From Trachythela sp. YZ-2020 (lineage: Eukaryota; Cnidaria; Anthozoa; Malacalcyonacea; Clavulariidae), in NCBI GenBank assembly GCA_016169945.1, contig JADLSH010000365.1, positions 1,794,501 through 1,858,500 of the forward strand: a DNA stretch of 64,000 nucleotides, read 5' to 3'. Position 1 is the first letter of the stretch. The number at the start of each line of letters is the position of its first letter. Below are positions 46,201 to 57,200 of the stretch, piece by piece. The translations under genes and the position numbers were made by a program. The notes under the pieces are model-generated. The model was not told where the DNA came from, ran no database searches, and saw only the letters and a list, made by a program, of their open reading frames with translations.

Positions 46201-49200
46201 TTCAGAATTATATCTGAATTGTTGGAGTTCAACTACAACACGGAAAAGAAGATCGCTCCGTTATGTTTGATTTACAGCGTCATAATGTTCAAACGATGCC
46301 ATGAGTTGAGTTTTTTGCAGCGCATTAATACAATTTTACTGGCCGACAGTGGCGCTAACATGGAGGTAAATTATAATTATACAGTTTACTTAATTGTCAT
46401 TTGAAAAAAAAGGAAAAGCTTTATAAATGCATATCAGTTTTTGCTGAGTTGTTCCGTGCGCAATTTTATATTGTCCACAGCGATGCTAACACGGGGGTAA
46501 ATTATAGTTTATTTTGAATATATCATGTTTACTCTTTGGCTTGTTACAAATTATGTCAATTTCGAGAACAATAGAATAGACGTGAAAAAGCTTTTTACGC
46601 GTTTGCCAATGTTTACTTAGCTGTATCGGCATTTTATTTTGTACATATAATGTTCGAATCATGTTGCCATTGACATTAATTGTAACATAAATGTTGGTCA
46701 ATTTATTTTTCGCTATTGGTTTTCAGTGCATTAAACTGACAAGGTAGATTTTTTATTTGATTGAACTAGTTAAGCTGGTTACAGACGAGCAAGTTTTATG
46801 ACAAGTTTTCATATGACAAGTTTTACTTGCTCGTTTGTATGGGTATTAAATTTTGCCAATTTTCTCTCAATGACAAGTGGCGAGTGCACTTTTGCCCATG
46901 CATACAGACGAGTAAATAAAACTTGTCGTATGAAAACTTGTCATAGAAAACTTGCTCGTCTGTAACCAGGTTTAGGTCAGTCAGTGTCACTTCATTTGTA
47001 GAAGAGAAATTTCAAACCGCAATCTCTTCGGCGCTTCGCTCGTTTCAAAAGACAAAACAAATTTTAAATTATTTAATATCAAACTTGTAAGTTTGAGTTA
47101 CAAATTGTTTTTACTCTAGTTTTGATTGTTATACTGTTCATATTTGCCCAATAGTTTATACTCTAGTTGCTTTGTATATTAATTTCTTGTGCCAAAAAAA
47201 CTGTTATGGACTATTGTTACTGTTACTGTTACTACGGCTTCTGTGCTATTTTATAAACTCAATTTAGAACTCAATTTAGAGCCCTTTTGCAACTTTAAAA
47301 GCGATTTTTTGTTGATTTATAGCCTTTATTTGCAATTTTACCGCTCCTTTGAACACGCTTATTTCTACCGGAAATGACTTTTGCGCTTTACGCGTCTTAG
47401 CCTACCCTCCCACGGGACAAAGCTGTGGAAGGTGTCACGTGACCAGCCTGAACCAGGGTCTTTTCCGCAGCGGGGGTGAGCGTAGGTAAAGAGCCTGGGA
47501 ACGAGGTTGGGGTATTAACGCCTTAACTCCAAGCTATGTCAGCAGCTTGTTGAACTATTATGAGCCTTATAAAACGTCTATGTCTCTACGTTCAGTGGAA
47601 GCAAAACAGTTAGAAGTTTCATTTACTATATCTAGTATATATAAACGTGCTTTTAGTAAATGGCCCTAAGTTATTCAATGAACTTCCACTATGCATTCGC
47701 GAGTCCAAATCTTTAGCATGTTTCAAATCAGCCTCTTATAACTATTTTTATAATATTTACTATCATGATAAATTTTATACTTATTAGTTAGTTGATTGTA
47801 TGTATGTATTGTTCTCTACCCTCACGAAAAGAGGATTTGTTAAACCTACTGAGGCTATCGAGCTTAAATAAAGTTTATAATCATAATAATAATAATAATA
47901 ATAATAATATACCGGTAGCTCTATGCATATAAAGTGAATTTAAAAAAACAAACAACTTTTTGATCGGAATAGTTGACATTTCAAAGTCGCAATCAAATGT
48001 AATCTATATTCCTTTTGGCTGTTTAACCTGTTCTATATTTTATAAATAAGCTAAAATGGTCTAAACTGTCCTCTGTAGACATCAAATGCCATAACCAACT
48101 GAACCACTGGCTATTTTGATCAAATACAGAACAATGCACGGAATACAGTAAATATTTTCACCATACGTTAGACATTAGCAGTATTATGGCTGTTCTGTGT
48201 TTGTGTTAGACATAAAGTAAAGTTCCTGTTTACAGACGTGTATATTTTGTTGTCGTGCAACATTTTTACAGTGTAGTCTGTAGAATCAAATTTCAAATGT
48301 CAATTTCTCCTAGTTGGGTTTTATTCAGTGGGACCACTCTCCTCCGCAGAGGCTTGCGAGCTTTAAAAAATATCTAGTCGTCTTACACGGAGTAGTCTTA
48401 GAGCGTCAGAGCAAGCGCCTTTCACCTCTGAGTCTTGAGTTCGATTCTCGCTGAGGACTATATACTCATCACACTCATGTGAAAAGAGTAAGTCAACGCT
48501 CTGCCGAAAGTCGTGGGTTTTCTCCGGGCACTCCGGTTTCCTCCCACAGGGAAAGTTGACTGGGTGGGTTAGGATATACAGATTAGGAAAGTAATATCAC
48601 AATTGTAAAAATAGATAATGTAGGCTACGTACATAATATAGGAAGCGAGATCATAGCCAAATATATACAGAGTTGCTTACTTGCTTTTGTATGTAAATTT
48701 GAGAAAATATAGAAATTTTTTAACCATTATTGCATTAACGTCCAAGACTCTTTTGTAAGGAGTAAAACCTTGTGGTATTGATAGAATTTATCAATTCAAT
48801 AACAAAAGGGCCACATTGCTGCTAAATAGTTTACCATGATGTTGCACTGTCAGGTTTTAGCTACTAAATTGCTGTTGCTCAAAGTAATTTTTGCCAATTT
48901 TGGTAGTTTAGCGTTAAGCTTTACGTGCTTTAATATTTCTATTGGTATTTTATAATAATGATATTGTGATCAAAATCTTGATCTTTAATTTAGCCTAAGG
49001 ACAAAAGCATGACAGTCGGTATGAATGAAACTTACAATGGTGCATACATACAGCAGCAGACATTTTGCTAACTTGCCCCAATCAAAAGGATGCCAGGCTT
49101 TTGCAGTTGAAAAATCCTTGTTTCAAATGAGCTACATTTATCAGCTACCTTGGGCGGGGCGGGGGGAGGGCGGTTTCTCCCCTTGGCCCCTTGAGTGCAC

Positions 49201-50135
49201 ATTTGTTTCACAATGACGTGTACCACTAGATTGATGGGTAGTACACATAATAATGTTCAAAAAATATTGCTACTTGTGCCTTTATTGTGCACAATGTAAA
49301 TGTAATGTTACCCAGCCTACAAATACAATTCTGTGGATGCAGAATATTATCTTTGCAGGCAGTTGGTGTGTTTCAGTATAAAGCTTTATAGGGCTAAGCC
49401 TAAGGGATGTATTGTCTGGTTGGCAGATGGTGATCATCTTCAGAACAGGTGACACTTATAGGAGCAAGAAAATTCAACTCTAAATATCTCAATTCTGTGT
49501 GTTTGCCTCCATATACAAGATTACTGCATGTAATTGAAACGAATTGACAATATTTTCTCACTCTGGTATAAACTTGCTGTTGACCACCGTCTGCTGCACG
49601 ATAGTGCTTAGTGAAACCCAGCTATTTACTAGATATGTATTAGTATGTATTCAATGCCTTTCTATTCTACTGACAAACACAAAAACAGCAATATACCTGC
49701 ACAATAAGCAGAATCACATCGCGCTGGCTCCTTCAATTGATAGATATAGAAACCACTACAATTACGCACTTTTATATCGTAAGAATAAGCGCAGGGTGCA
49801 AAAGGTGCACTTGCACAAGCCGTACGATTCACGGCCCCTTCTTCGACAGCGGGATGAGAACCTTTCATCCAAATAGGAATTTCTGTCCCACATCTTTGCT
49901 GCTTTGGCAATTCCGTTGCCATTTCTCCGCCAGCCTCGCTGGTAAATCGATACCATTCATTGTCCTCAATAATCTCTCTATCACAAATGTCTGGGTCTGT
50001 ATTCACGAACGCGGTACTGCGTCTTGGGTCATTTATTGTTGTGTAGTTCACGTCGTTACAAAAGCTAGCGTGTAAACCAGCGTGTACATACGAGAAAAAT
50101 ACAATAAAAACATACAAAAGCGATGTATTTTTCAT
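37234..50135 (-). CDS. Gene B: D8C, cadherin/Ig-like, EGF, SEA, transmembrane protein
   Basis: Minus-strand exons: 50135-49697, 43026-42976, 41914-41633, 40874-40644, 39680-39565, about 38130-38011 and 37532-37234. Order: signal peptide (LLYVFIVFFSYVHA); D8C domain (EWYRFTSEAGG, RCGTEIPIWMKGSHP, RNCSGFYIYQL, SAYCAG); a short CTNARPEDYC piece; an Ig/cadherin-like module (NRPPYITMPDRLYAFENSEF to GRVSLKVTDKPG); an EGF pair (YTCDCVKPYIGKCCE; CFPGLNCAVTADGYTCEKCP); a SEA domain in two exons (VKAEFTIVSGLKWNPDLL; FKVDASSV); a membrane helix (VFIIVMFLVSILAFTAIVVC); and a ~50-residue basic/Ser tail. The phases are all 1 up to SEA. There the GAG|gtattt donor does not fit either acceptor (38150 or 38130); a weak donor 7 bases later with 38130 closes at 514 residues. 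The link across the 6.7-kb D8C intron is inferred from phase. The layout recalls membrane mucins. Confidence 0.72.
37565..37995 (+). repeat. ~118-bp repeat, ~3.5 copies, filling a gene B intron
   Basis: Same unit as at 18.8 kb. It fills almost all of the intron between the SEA and transmembrane exons of gene B (37533-38010). Read in the gene's sense it begins about 15 bp after the donor with CTATACTGGATAGCTCTATT. Confidence 0.88.
38210..38565. mobile_element. Foldback element ~350 bp
   Basis: Arms over 80 bp long mirror each other: GTTTACTTATCGGATCACTT, GACTTCTGTTTACATATGAA and TGTTGTTATCGTCTCA on the left, with TGAGATGATAACAACATTTC and AAGTGATCCGATACAATGTA on the right. It lies in the SEA intron of gene B. 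The frames on both strands here come from the arms. Confidence 0.75.
38566..39235. repeat. Nested fragments of GC-richer dispersed repeats
   Basis: Further inverted pairs are visible, for example ACAATCCTGGTCAAAACATC against GATGGTTTTGGCCAGGATTG, and CGAGATCTCG/CGGGATCTCGCCTAGG with CTCATATAAAC near 39060-39225, related to the 20.8-kb MITE. The element borders overlap and were not resolved. Confidence 0.45.
39720..40095 (-). mobile_element. tRNA-derived SINE
   Basis: On the minus strand from about 40090: a tRNA-like head with A-box region TGGCGCAGTCGTCAGAGCAA and B-box GGTTCGATTCTCG. The body contains GTCGTGGGTTTTCTCCGGGT and ACTCCGGTTTCCTCCCACAG, and there is a (TAAG)n-like end near 39728-39745. 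The tRNA-like part lacks a complete cloverleaf and runs into the SINE body, so it is not a working tRNA gene. Lies in a gene B intron. Confidence 0.82.
40240..40560. repeat. Inverted (CAACTTGTT)-rich dispersed repeat
   Basis: Dense CAACAACTTGTTA, TTGCTACAAGTCTGTTGCGA and GAACACATCTTGTTGACAAG motifs on both strands. Another copy is at 58040-58170, in the VWD intron. The frame 40127-40444 reads through it and is not a gene. Confidence 0.65.
41095..41153. mobile_element. 59-bp palindromic mini-element with 9-bp target duplication
   Basis: TAGCCTGCTCGCAGACGTTG mirrored by CAACGTCTGCGAGCAGGCTA around a 19-bp centre. The flanks TACAAAGGC (41086-41094) and TATAAAGGC (41154-41162) differ at one base. 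It shares its TAGCCTGC tip with the 359-bp MULE-type MITE at 27067. Lies in a gene B intron. Confidence 0.7.
41160..41410 (-). mobile_element. tRNA-derived SINE, second family
   Basis: On the minus strand: A-box TGTAGCTCAGTTCGTTAGAG, then CGCTGCACCGGAATCGCAGG, B-box GGTTCAATTCC, body AGTTGCATTTTTCGCAACTG with CTCCTGGCTAGGTCT, and a tail shared with 26.9-27.0 kb (GATTTTTCTCGGCATCTCGT). A near copy of the head is at 50885-51010. Confidence 0.8.
43254..43623. mobile_element. hAT-type MITE, 370 bp
   Basis: Ends CAGGGCCTTTTTTAA / TTAAAAAAGGCCCTG with 8-bp flanks CCGATCAC (43246-43253) and CCGATCAT (43624-43631). The inside is C/G-homopolymer rich. It lies in the large first intron of gene B. Confidence 0.82.
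43640..45019. other. Intronic DNA of gene B with dispersed repeat pieces
   Basis: 44585-44700 has a CAGTGATGGAAATTTTGG tip like the hAT MITE at 28408. 44820-45000 is a copy of the foldback family at 7.84 kb. I looked for further minus-strand exons of gene B here and found none with cysteine patterns and splice sites. Confidence 0.4.
45445..46365 (+). pseudogene. Broken zinc-cluster (ZAD-like) gene inside the MULE-type element
   Basis: Starting at 45445 the frame gives a Lys-rich N-terminus and CRLCCG, then shifts to YTENLYNKANVKLLAFAEAV and YGERTPFLV, then shifts again to CRPCERRLDNSGKFQSMI. C-x2-C near both ends of a ~75-residue block resembles a ZAD-like zinc domain. A donor at 45850 and an acceptor before 46008 lead to a second exon (VNDPVSKTASYDSVPF, DELRNVAVRDTKSVLRK), and then LSFLQRINTILLADSGANME. 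The frameshifts and a stop show that it is not functional. It resembles multi-copy anonymous proteins carried by transposons; I do not recognise a named family. Confidence 0.6.
46773..46971. mobile_element. PIF/Harbinger-like MITE, 199 bp
   Basis: Ends AGCTGGTTACAGACGAGCAA / TTGCTCGTCTGTAACCAGGT, with TTA duplicated at 46770-46772 and 46972-46974. It shares the ACAGACGAGCAAGTTTT core with the 388-bp MITE at 496, so both belong to one family. Nested inside the 45223-47509 element. Confidence 0.82.
47926..49690. other. Intronic DNA of gene B with a SINE at 48365-48600
   Basis: 48365-48600 (plus) is a SINE of the same family as 39.7-40.1 kb: GAGCGTCAGAGCAAGCGCCT, AGTTCGATTCTCGCTGA, AAAGTCGTGGGTTTTCTCCG, GGTTTCCTCCCACAGGG. 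The rest has no exon-like frame on either strand. Confidence 0.6.
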
Positions 50136-51237
50136 GATTTTAGAGCTCAACACTCTGCGTGCATATTGCATCCTATGCTGCATCCGAGCATAACTTTCTG
50201 CGCTTCGTATTACCAAGTATGACGCTATGACGTCACATGTGGTATTGTTTTCCAGATGACCTCAAGGACTTAACTGAGCATGCGCACAGCACCAGTTTAA
50301 GAGCATCGATCAAATTTCTTGACTTACGTCGACTTCGAGTCACGTCAAGCTCTAGCTTGTTTTCCACAGCGCCGAGGGGTCCACTTTGAGTTAAGCCCTT
50401 GGCAAGAACGAGTGTGTAATGGATGTGGTTAGGGCAAGATTGGTGCACGATGAAATCGTCCTAGCTCATTATAAACTTTGACAGTGGCGTAGTAAACGGG
50501 GGGGGGGGGCATATAGGGTACGTCACGTCCCTCCAAGTTCTCTTCAAAGTGCCCATTTCTCCAGATAAAACAATATGGGAAAAGCGCCTTTTTCTAATAG
50601 AAGAGGATCCTTTAGGGCGAAGTACATCTTCAACTTGAAGTCGGCTTCCTACGCACATGCGCTTTGACGTTTACTAAGTTTGCAGACTATATTTTGATGT
50701 CTATGGTTGTAGCACCGGCCTATATATAGTGAAATTGCTTAATACCAGCGCGCAAAGGCGCTGGGAACAATTTAGGAAAGAAGAAAATAATGCCATTTCA
50801 ATACCTCTTTTTAGTCTTTAAGGAAGTTTTTGAAGGTGTTTGTTGAGATGGAAATTTTGAGCGAAATTTATATACTACATATTTTAGACCTAGCCAGGAC
50901 TAGGAGCAGTTGCGAAAGATGCAACTATAGGCCCTCTGGCAGGAATTGAACCTGCGGCCCTGCGATTCCGGTGAAGCGCTCTGAACAACCGAGCCACAGA
51001 GTCCAGTGGCCAAGAGCTAACCACAAAAGATCATGTATATACACTGTGTTGTATCGAGCCGGTGGTGCCCAAAATGCAGTGATATAATATTAGCATCACG
51101 TCATCGGCGTATCTGTCAACACTTGTGACGTGATGCTTTTGACAACAAATATGGAAGTCAGTGTTAACAGTTGCGCGTCCGGCGTGATCTCATTAATACG
51201 ACATTTCCTCACTAGTGGGTCAGTCCATTATTTCAAC
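50136..51237. promoter_or_regulatory. Divergent promoter region between gene B and the VWDE-like gene
   Basis: The two D8C genes face away from each other, with start codons 1.1 kb apart. The interval holds a poly-G run (50500-50509) and a SINE (50885-51010, minus). An in-frame upstream ATG exists for both genes (50216 minus, 51130 plus), but the downstream ATGs open directly onto signal peptides. No TATA box stands out. Shared regulation is inferred from the arrangement. Confidence 0.45.
50885..51010 (-). mobile_element. tRNA-derived SINE head
   Basis: The minus strand reads GACTCTGTGGCTCGGTTGTT, CAGAGCGCTTCACCGGAATC, then B-box GGTTCAATTCC and CTTTCGCAACTGCTCCT. A near copy of the head at 41.28-41.39 kb. 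Bases in the anticodon arm region are degenerate and the body follows, so it is not a tRNA gene. Confidence 0.78.
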
Positions 51238-54200
51238 ATGGGAGTTTGCACAATTCTGTTTGGCTTGATTGTACTGCTTAAAATCGACGATATTCACGGC
51301 CAAATGTGCGATCAGATTACGTATACCACAATTAACGATATTCGACGCAGCACGAAGTTTAAAACTAAGCCAAAAAACGCCAGATTATGTGACCGTAACT
51401 TCATTCAAGATGACAAATGGTACAGATTTGACAGTGTATCTGGTGGCACAATACCAACGCAGAATCCTGGCAATGCGTTTTGTGGTACCTACGTTCCGAT
51501 CTGGTTTAAAGGCACTCACCCAACCAAAGACAACGTTGTGGTAGAGGCGAAGGCCTGTGCGGCTGTACCATTCCTTCAACCAGCGGGATGCGGTATTTCG
51601 TACGATATTAAAGTAATCAAATGTGGTGCGTTTTATCTTTACCAGTTGAAAGAACCAAAGCAATGTGACTTTGCTTATTGTGCGGGTAAGTTGATTTTAA
51701 AGTTTTAAACATTCTTTGTTGAATTTGTTGGAATTAAGAACTGAAAATGAAATTTGGCTGCGTTTCGCCTGACATAATTTTGCAGTTAATATGTATGCTA
51801 AAATTTGACGCTATATGATGCCACCCTTGTATATACCCGAAGAATGAACTAACTTAAGACCACAGAAATTAGTGCGTGGTTAGGGCGTTAGGCAACAGCA
51901 TTAAGCCATCGGTTACTGCATTTATGCTTTCAAACACAGCCTATTTACTTATAGTTGCATTAGCTTTGTTATATTTAGGGTTCATGTCATGGCTTTTGAC
52001 TTTCTAATTAAGTTTGACCTCAAAACTTTCACTGTTGCTTTATCTATATAAGGGGTGCTTACTAAGTCTATTGTTACTATTATTATTGTTGTGTCACAGC
52101 GTCGTAACGTTGTGTTAAGTTGCCGCTAAAGAATGTTGTTTATTGTCAATATTCATTCAGCAGTCGTTTAGATGAAGCACGGCGACATCTTGCACCCTAA
52201 TCTCTATATATTTGCGTCATGATCTGGCTTGCGCAATCTACAAGTCAAATTGTAGGGGCGGATCAGTTAAGGGCACGAAAATGATTAGATAAGGTGGCGT
52301 CCATTCACAAAAACAGCACACTGCAATCTGGGTTAGTTTGGCTTCATTATACTTGTGTAAATCACAAAGAACCTTGCATAAAATATCGCAAACAGGAAAT
52401 GTTCTTAGGTTCTGTGCAAACATGTTTTGAAATTCATTCAAATCTGGCTGATCCTTGAAATTAGGAAGTCCAATATAAAGACTTGTACTTGACAATGTTT
52501 CCTTATTTCCTTTGTATGGAAGAGAGCTGCCTAGCCCTATACTAGGCCCTCATGCATATTATGTACTTCACCTCTATTTTAACAGCTTTTCCCATATAAT
52601 GACAGAAAGGCAAAGGTTCATCTTTTAGGATTTTACTTACTATGTCGAAATAATACTGTCTTGTTGAATTGATGGTAAATATTTGCATATCTACAAAATA
52701 TTGGAATTCCACTTGCCTCATCAGATTATAAACACTCCACCCAACAGGCCAATATTACGCAAAAACAAGCTTCCTTTTAATGGCGTAACAAATTCATGAA
52801 AATAGTTTTGTTTTAAAAGTTTGTTTCGGACAACATGTATAGTTTGCACTCCTGGTAAAAGGCAGTACATTAAACTGAGATGGATTTTTCAATCTCGAAC
52901 TGCCAGGGAAACAACAAAGGTTCAAGATAGCGGGGATTCGAGATAACCGAATCGGTGTCAAATTACAAAAGAATAGTTATAATAATTATTAAACGAAATT
53001 AATATAACGTGGCAGATCCAATGAACCATTGATACGACTGTTATTTGTGAACTATACAATAAATACTGAGACTGTCAATACAATTTTTTAACAATTGTGT
53101 GGTATGAATTCCCTAATATAAACAGGAACTGAAGTCATTCAAGTTCGAGATAACCAGGTAAATTTAGTCAAGGGAGTCAAAATTTGTTCGAGATATAGCG
53201 GGAAGTTCGAGATATTAAGCGAGTTCGACATAGCGGAACTGCAGGGTTCTGCTGTATATCATTTTGATGACGGCAGTTTTGTTCACATGGTATGCTAATG
53301 TCGTAATGATTATAAAATTATCGATTACGTGCTATGCAAATTATACGGAGAACATGTATTCCATTTTTATAGGCTTTTTATAGTTTCTCAACGATATGAA
53401 CTTATCTTCTCGTCTTATAGCATGCTATTCCTTCGTTCCACTCATTTGTTAAAGCCCTGGTCAAACGAGAATGAGAGTTGCGTACCGGTCAAACGAGGGA
53501 TCAACTCTCCGGCATCAAAATTTGAACCAGACCAAAGTTGATGCGAGTGCTGCATGAGAGTTGATAAGAGTTGGCGATCAAACGCTAGCGAGAATTACAA
53601 CTCTCATGAACAAAAGATATCTAGCCACTGCTTACCTCCTGACAAGGAAATTTCGTTCTCGAAACGTCTAAATATTGCTATAATCTTTATCAGGTAGTTA
53701 AGACACAAACCACGACATCTTAAACCTGGTTTCCATATGGTGTGAAATAATCTGCATCTATCTTGTCGTTTACGACAGTTACGACTAAATGAAACCGGGC
53801 ATTTTAACATAGCCATTGGAAACGTGTTTGGGCATGACCCGATGGAAGGCAAATAGTATTATCGATCTCATTAGGGAGGAGATCAGATCCGCAACACATG
53901 TTTGCGATCTATATTCAGTTCTATTTTCCCGTTAAGTTTGCAAAATGTTCTTATATTATAATACTTTATTTTAAAAAAAATAGATAATGAGATACCCTTT
54001 TTTCCACTTACGTGCAATATTCGTATTTTTTAATTAGGCACACAAATAATTAAGCAAATATCATTTTAAAACAAAACGTGATAGCATTAATGAGTGATGC
54101 ACTTATGAACAATGACTTTTCCTGAGTTGGAGATTGATAAATACCGTCACATGACCTTATTGTTTTACTTTGGTTTTAGACAAAATTCAAAAAGTATATA

Positions 54201-57200
54201 TATGGCCTTTATATAGTTGTTGTATCCACATATACGGCATTCTTCTGATTTGCATAAACTTTTCAGTTAAAATCTCTTCTTTTTCAATACATGTTTAAGA
54301 ATACAACTATTTACATCCTTGTAGGGGCGCCAGTCTTAGCGCGGCAGGGACAGCCCTTCCGGCAGGTACAGCCCTTCCGGGCGGGAAAGGCACTTCACAC
54401 GTATTAGGATGGGGCGAATATTTTTGAACCATTTGGATTGAGTATCCTGTCTTCCTGGTCATAATTTTTGAATAAGTGTCGCAGTGCCGAATAAGCAAGG
54501 CATCCTTGTAATAAAAGGAACGAAGCCTCCCCTTGTGGTTCCGACAGCGTGTTAATCCTGTCATTCATATTTTAGGGACCAAGCTACCAGATACCCAATG
54601 TTCAGCTACTGGTGAAACACTTCCCGTTTGTCCAGGTAAAATAACATTGATTCGTGGCCTTTTATAACCTCGTTATGTTTTGAATTTTTTACAAATAGGG
54701 GCGGCGAGCCTTCGGGGAACGGGCTATTAATGGATACAGAGATTGGTGTTTATGGAATTAAATATATTTAGCTTCTTAAGCTAATGCGATGATATAAAGA
54801 ATAAGAAGTGCAATAAACATTGGTGCTTAGTGTATCTAAATATCTAATACAGATATATCTCTAATACACACACCGCTCTAATACGAACATCTCTCTAATA
54901 CGAACATCTCTCTAATACGTATACCTCTCTAATACGGACACCTCTCTAATACGGATACTCCTTTAATACGGACAACTCTCTATTGTCGGCACCTCTCTAA
55001 TACAGACACCTCTCTAATACGGACATCTCTCTAATACAGACACCTCTCTAATACGGACACCTCTCTAATGCAGACACCTCTCTAATACGGACACCTCTCT
55101 AATACGAACATCTCTCCAATACGAACACCTCTCTAATACGGACACCTCTCTAATACGGACACCTCTCTAATACGGACACCTCTCTAATACGGACATCTCT
55201 CTAATACAGATACCTCTCTAATACGGACATCTCTCTAATACAGACACCTCTCTAATACGAACACCTCTCTAATACAGACACCTCTCTAATACGGACATCT
55301 CTCTAATACGAACATCTCTCCAATACGAACACCTCTCTAATACGGACACCTCTCTAATACGGACACCTCTCTAATACGGACACCTCTCCAATACGGACTT
55401 CTCTCTAATACGGACATCTCTCTAATAGGGACACCTCTCTAATTCGGACACCTCTCTAATACGGACACTTCGCTGTTTCCCTTTAGTGTCCGTAATACAG
55501 AAATTCGACTGTATTACATTCAGGATATTAAACTCTATGTTGTCAACACAGGGGCCATACCACGTGTGGCAGTTGGGGCAGGTATCAAAGATGAAGACTC
55601 TCAAGAAGTAAGACTTACATGTTTCTGGGAAAGTCCAGGAAACTTAACAAATATCGAGTATCAAGCACGATGGTATGGCGACTCTAAGGATCTACAACCC
55701 AAAATTCAGAGAAATTTCGCTGGACTGGAGTTTCCGGAATTTTTGTTTCAACCAGCAATCGTGAATGGAAAAGTTAACAAAACGATTGGTTATGAATTTC
55801 GTAAAAATGTAAGTAAAAAACACGCTATTTTTTTATAAAATGAATAGGTAGACGATACTAATCATCCTTCCTTGCAGCTGAGGGTTAAATTGGGACGGAC
55901 GAAGAAGGCTTACTAGGGCATACTGACTGCCACCGTACGACTTATGTCTGGTCACAGAGCATAGCTCAGGTGAAAAGTGGGGGTGAGGGAAGACGGAGTA
56001 CCTGGAGTGAAACCCTCGAAGCACAGGAGTCACCTACCGCAACTCTACTTACAAATGATTTTTCAAGAACATCTAGTCAGAGCGGGCGGGGCACTCACCA
56101 TCTCTGAAGTACTCGTACCCTTGACCTGCAGTTGCAGGCTTAACCCACCTACACTGGATCGGACCACACGTTTGGGATACTAGTATACAGCTATTTCAAT
56201 TAAGGTTGTTATGCATGCATGCATGCATGCAATAGTCAAATGTACAATGCAAGTGCAAAGAGTACAATGGGAATGAGATATTTTATAGGCTAAAATGTAT
56301 TATAAATCGCCTCGTGGGATAAGCATTTCTCATATTTGCATATTTACAAGTAATACAGTTCAGCTCTGATATCAATCGCTTGATATATCAAAGAATACCC
56401 TATATGGATAGGCTTACAGACAAGACTTACGATGGAGAACTATTTTTTGACCGAAATAATAGGATTGGAAGTGAAAGAAGCAACTTATTACTTCCAAACT
56501 TCAGCCGTTTGTCGCTAATTTGTAAATTTATGTACGCGTTGTCGCTGACAAATTAAAGATAAACCAAGAAAAGTATGCATGTATACTGTACCTCTGGGAA
56601 TTGCCAACACGAAAAAGAGCTATACAGTCATAGGCTACTTCATTGGCTGCATTAAACAGCTAAAAATATTAAAATAGAATACACCCATCTTGCTGTTCGC
56701 GCTTGGAGTGGACATTTGACTATTGCCTGTGACAACCTTAATTGAAATAGCTGTATACGTGTAACCCGCCACTGTCAATGGTGAAATATTTTTCATATAT
56801 CTTGGATTATGTTTTTGTAAAACAGTTGAAATGCTTTTAATCACTTTACTTATATTTCAACTTGAAAGGTTTATTGTTCAGTTCGAGCTCGTTACAAAAC
56901 TGGTAGTTGGTCAAAATGGGTGCCAAGCAAACAAATTTATACTGGAATGGAGGTTAGTATAATAAACGCTATGAGCGAAACACAACGGAAATCATGACAG
57001 TGAAGGAGCTTGTATATCTGATACAAAATCCTGCTGATTTACATAAACTTTAAGTTCATTTTTCTCACCAAATATCATTCATGTCTATAATATTATTGAA
57101 GAATACGAACGTTTTCATCAAGACGAATTAATTCTTAATTGTGTAGGTAACTCCAACATACATTCCAATAAACGACTGTGGTGAAAGGGATCGCGAAGTG

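Larger units (their letters stand above)
45223..47509. mobile_element. MULE-type element, 2287 bp, carrying a broken gene
   Basis: Terminal inverted repeats of about 80 bp begin CAACCTCGTTCCCAGGCTCT and include GGTCACGTGACACC. A perfect 9-bp target duplication GGGTATTAA lies at 45214-45222 and 47510-47518. No Mutator transposase motif was seen. The cargo is a disrupted zinc-cluster gene (45445-46365) and a nested MITE (46773-46971). It sits in intron 1 of gene B. Confidence 0.85.
45020..47925 (+). mobile_element. LINE 3' end split by a 2.3-kb insertion
   Basis: 45020-45222 encodes MYRELRWFPLSYRHKLKLDS. 47510-47870 continues with INALTPSYVSSLLNYYEPY, SLRSVEAKQLEVSF and LFNELPLCIRESKSLACFKS, the tail of a non-LTR retrotransposon ORF2, followed by a (AAT)n tail at about 47877-47912. 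The join falls exactly at the duplicated GGGTATTAA. The two halves are one base out of frame, so the LINE was already decaying or has decayed since. Confidence 0.8.
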
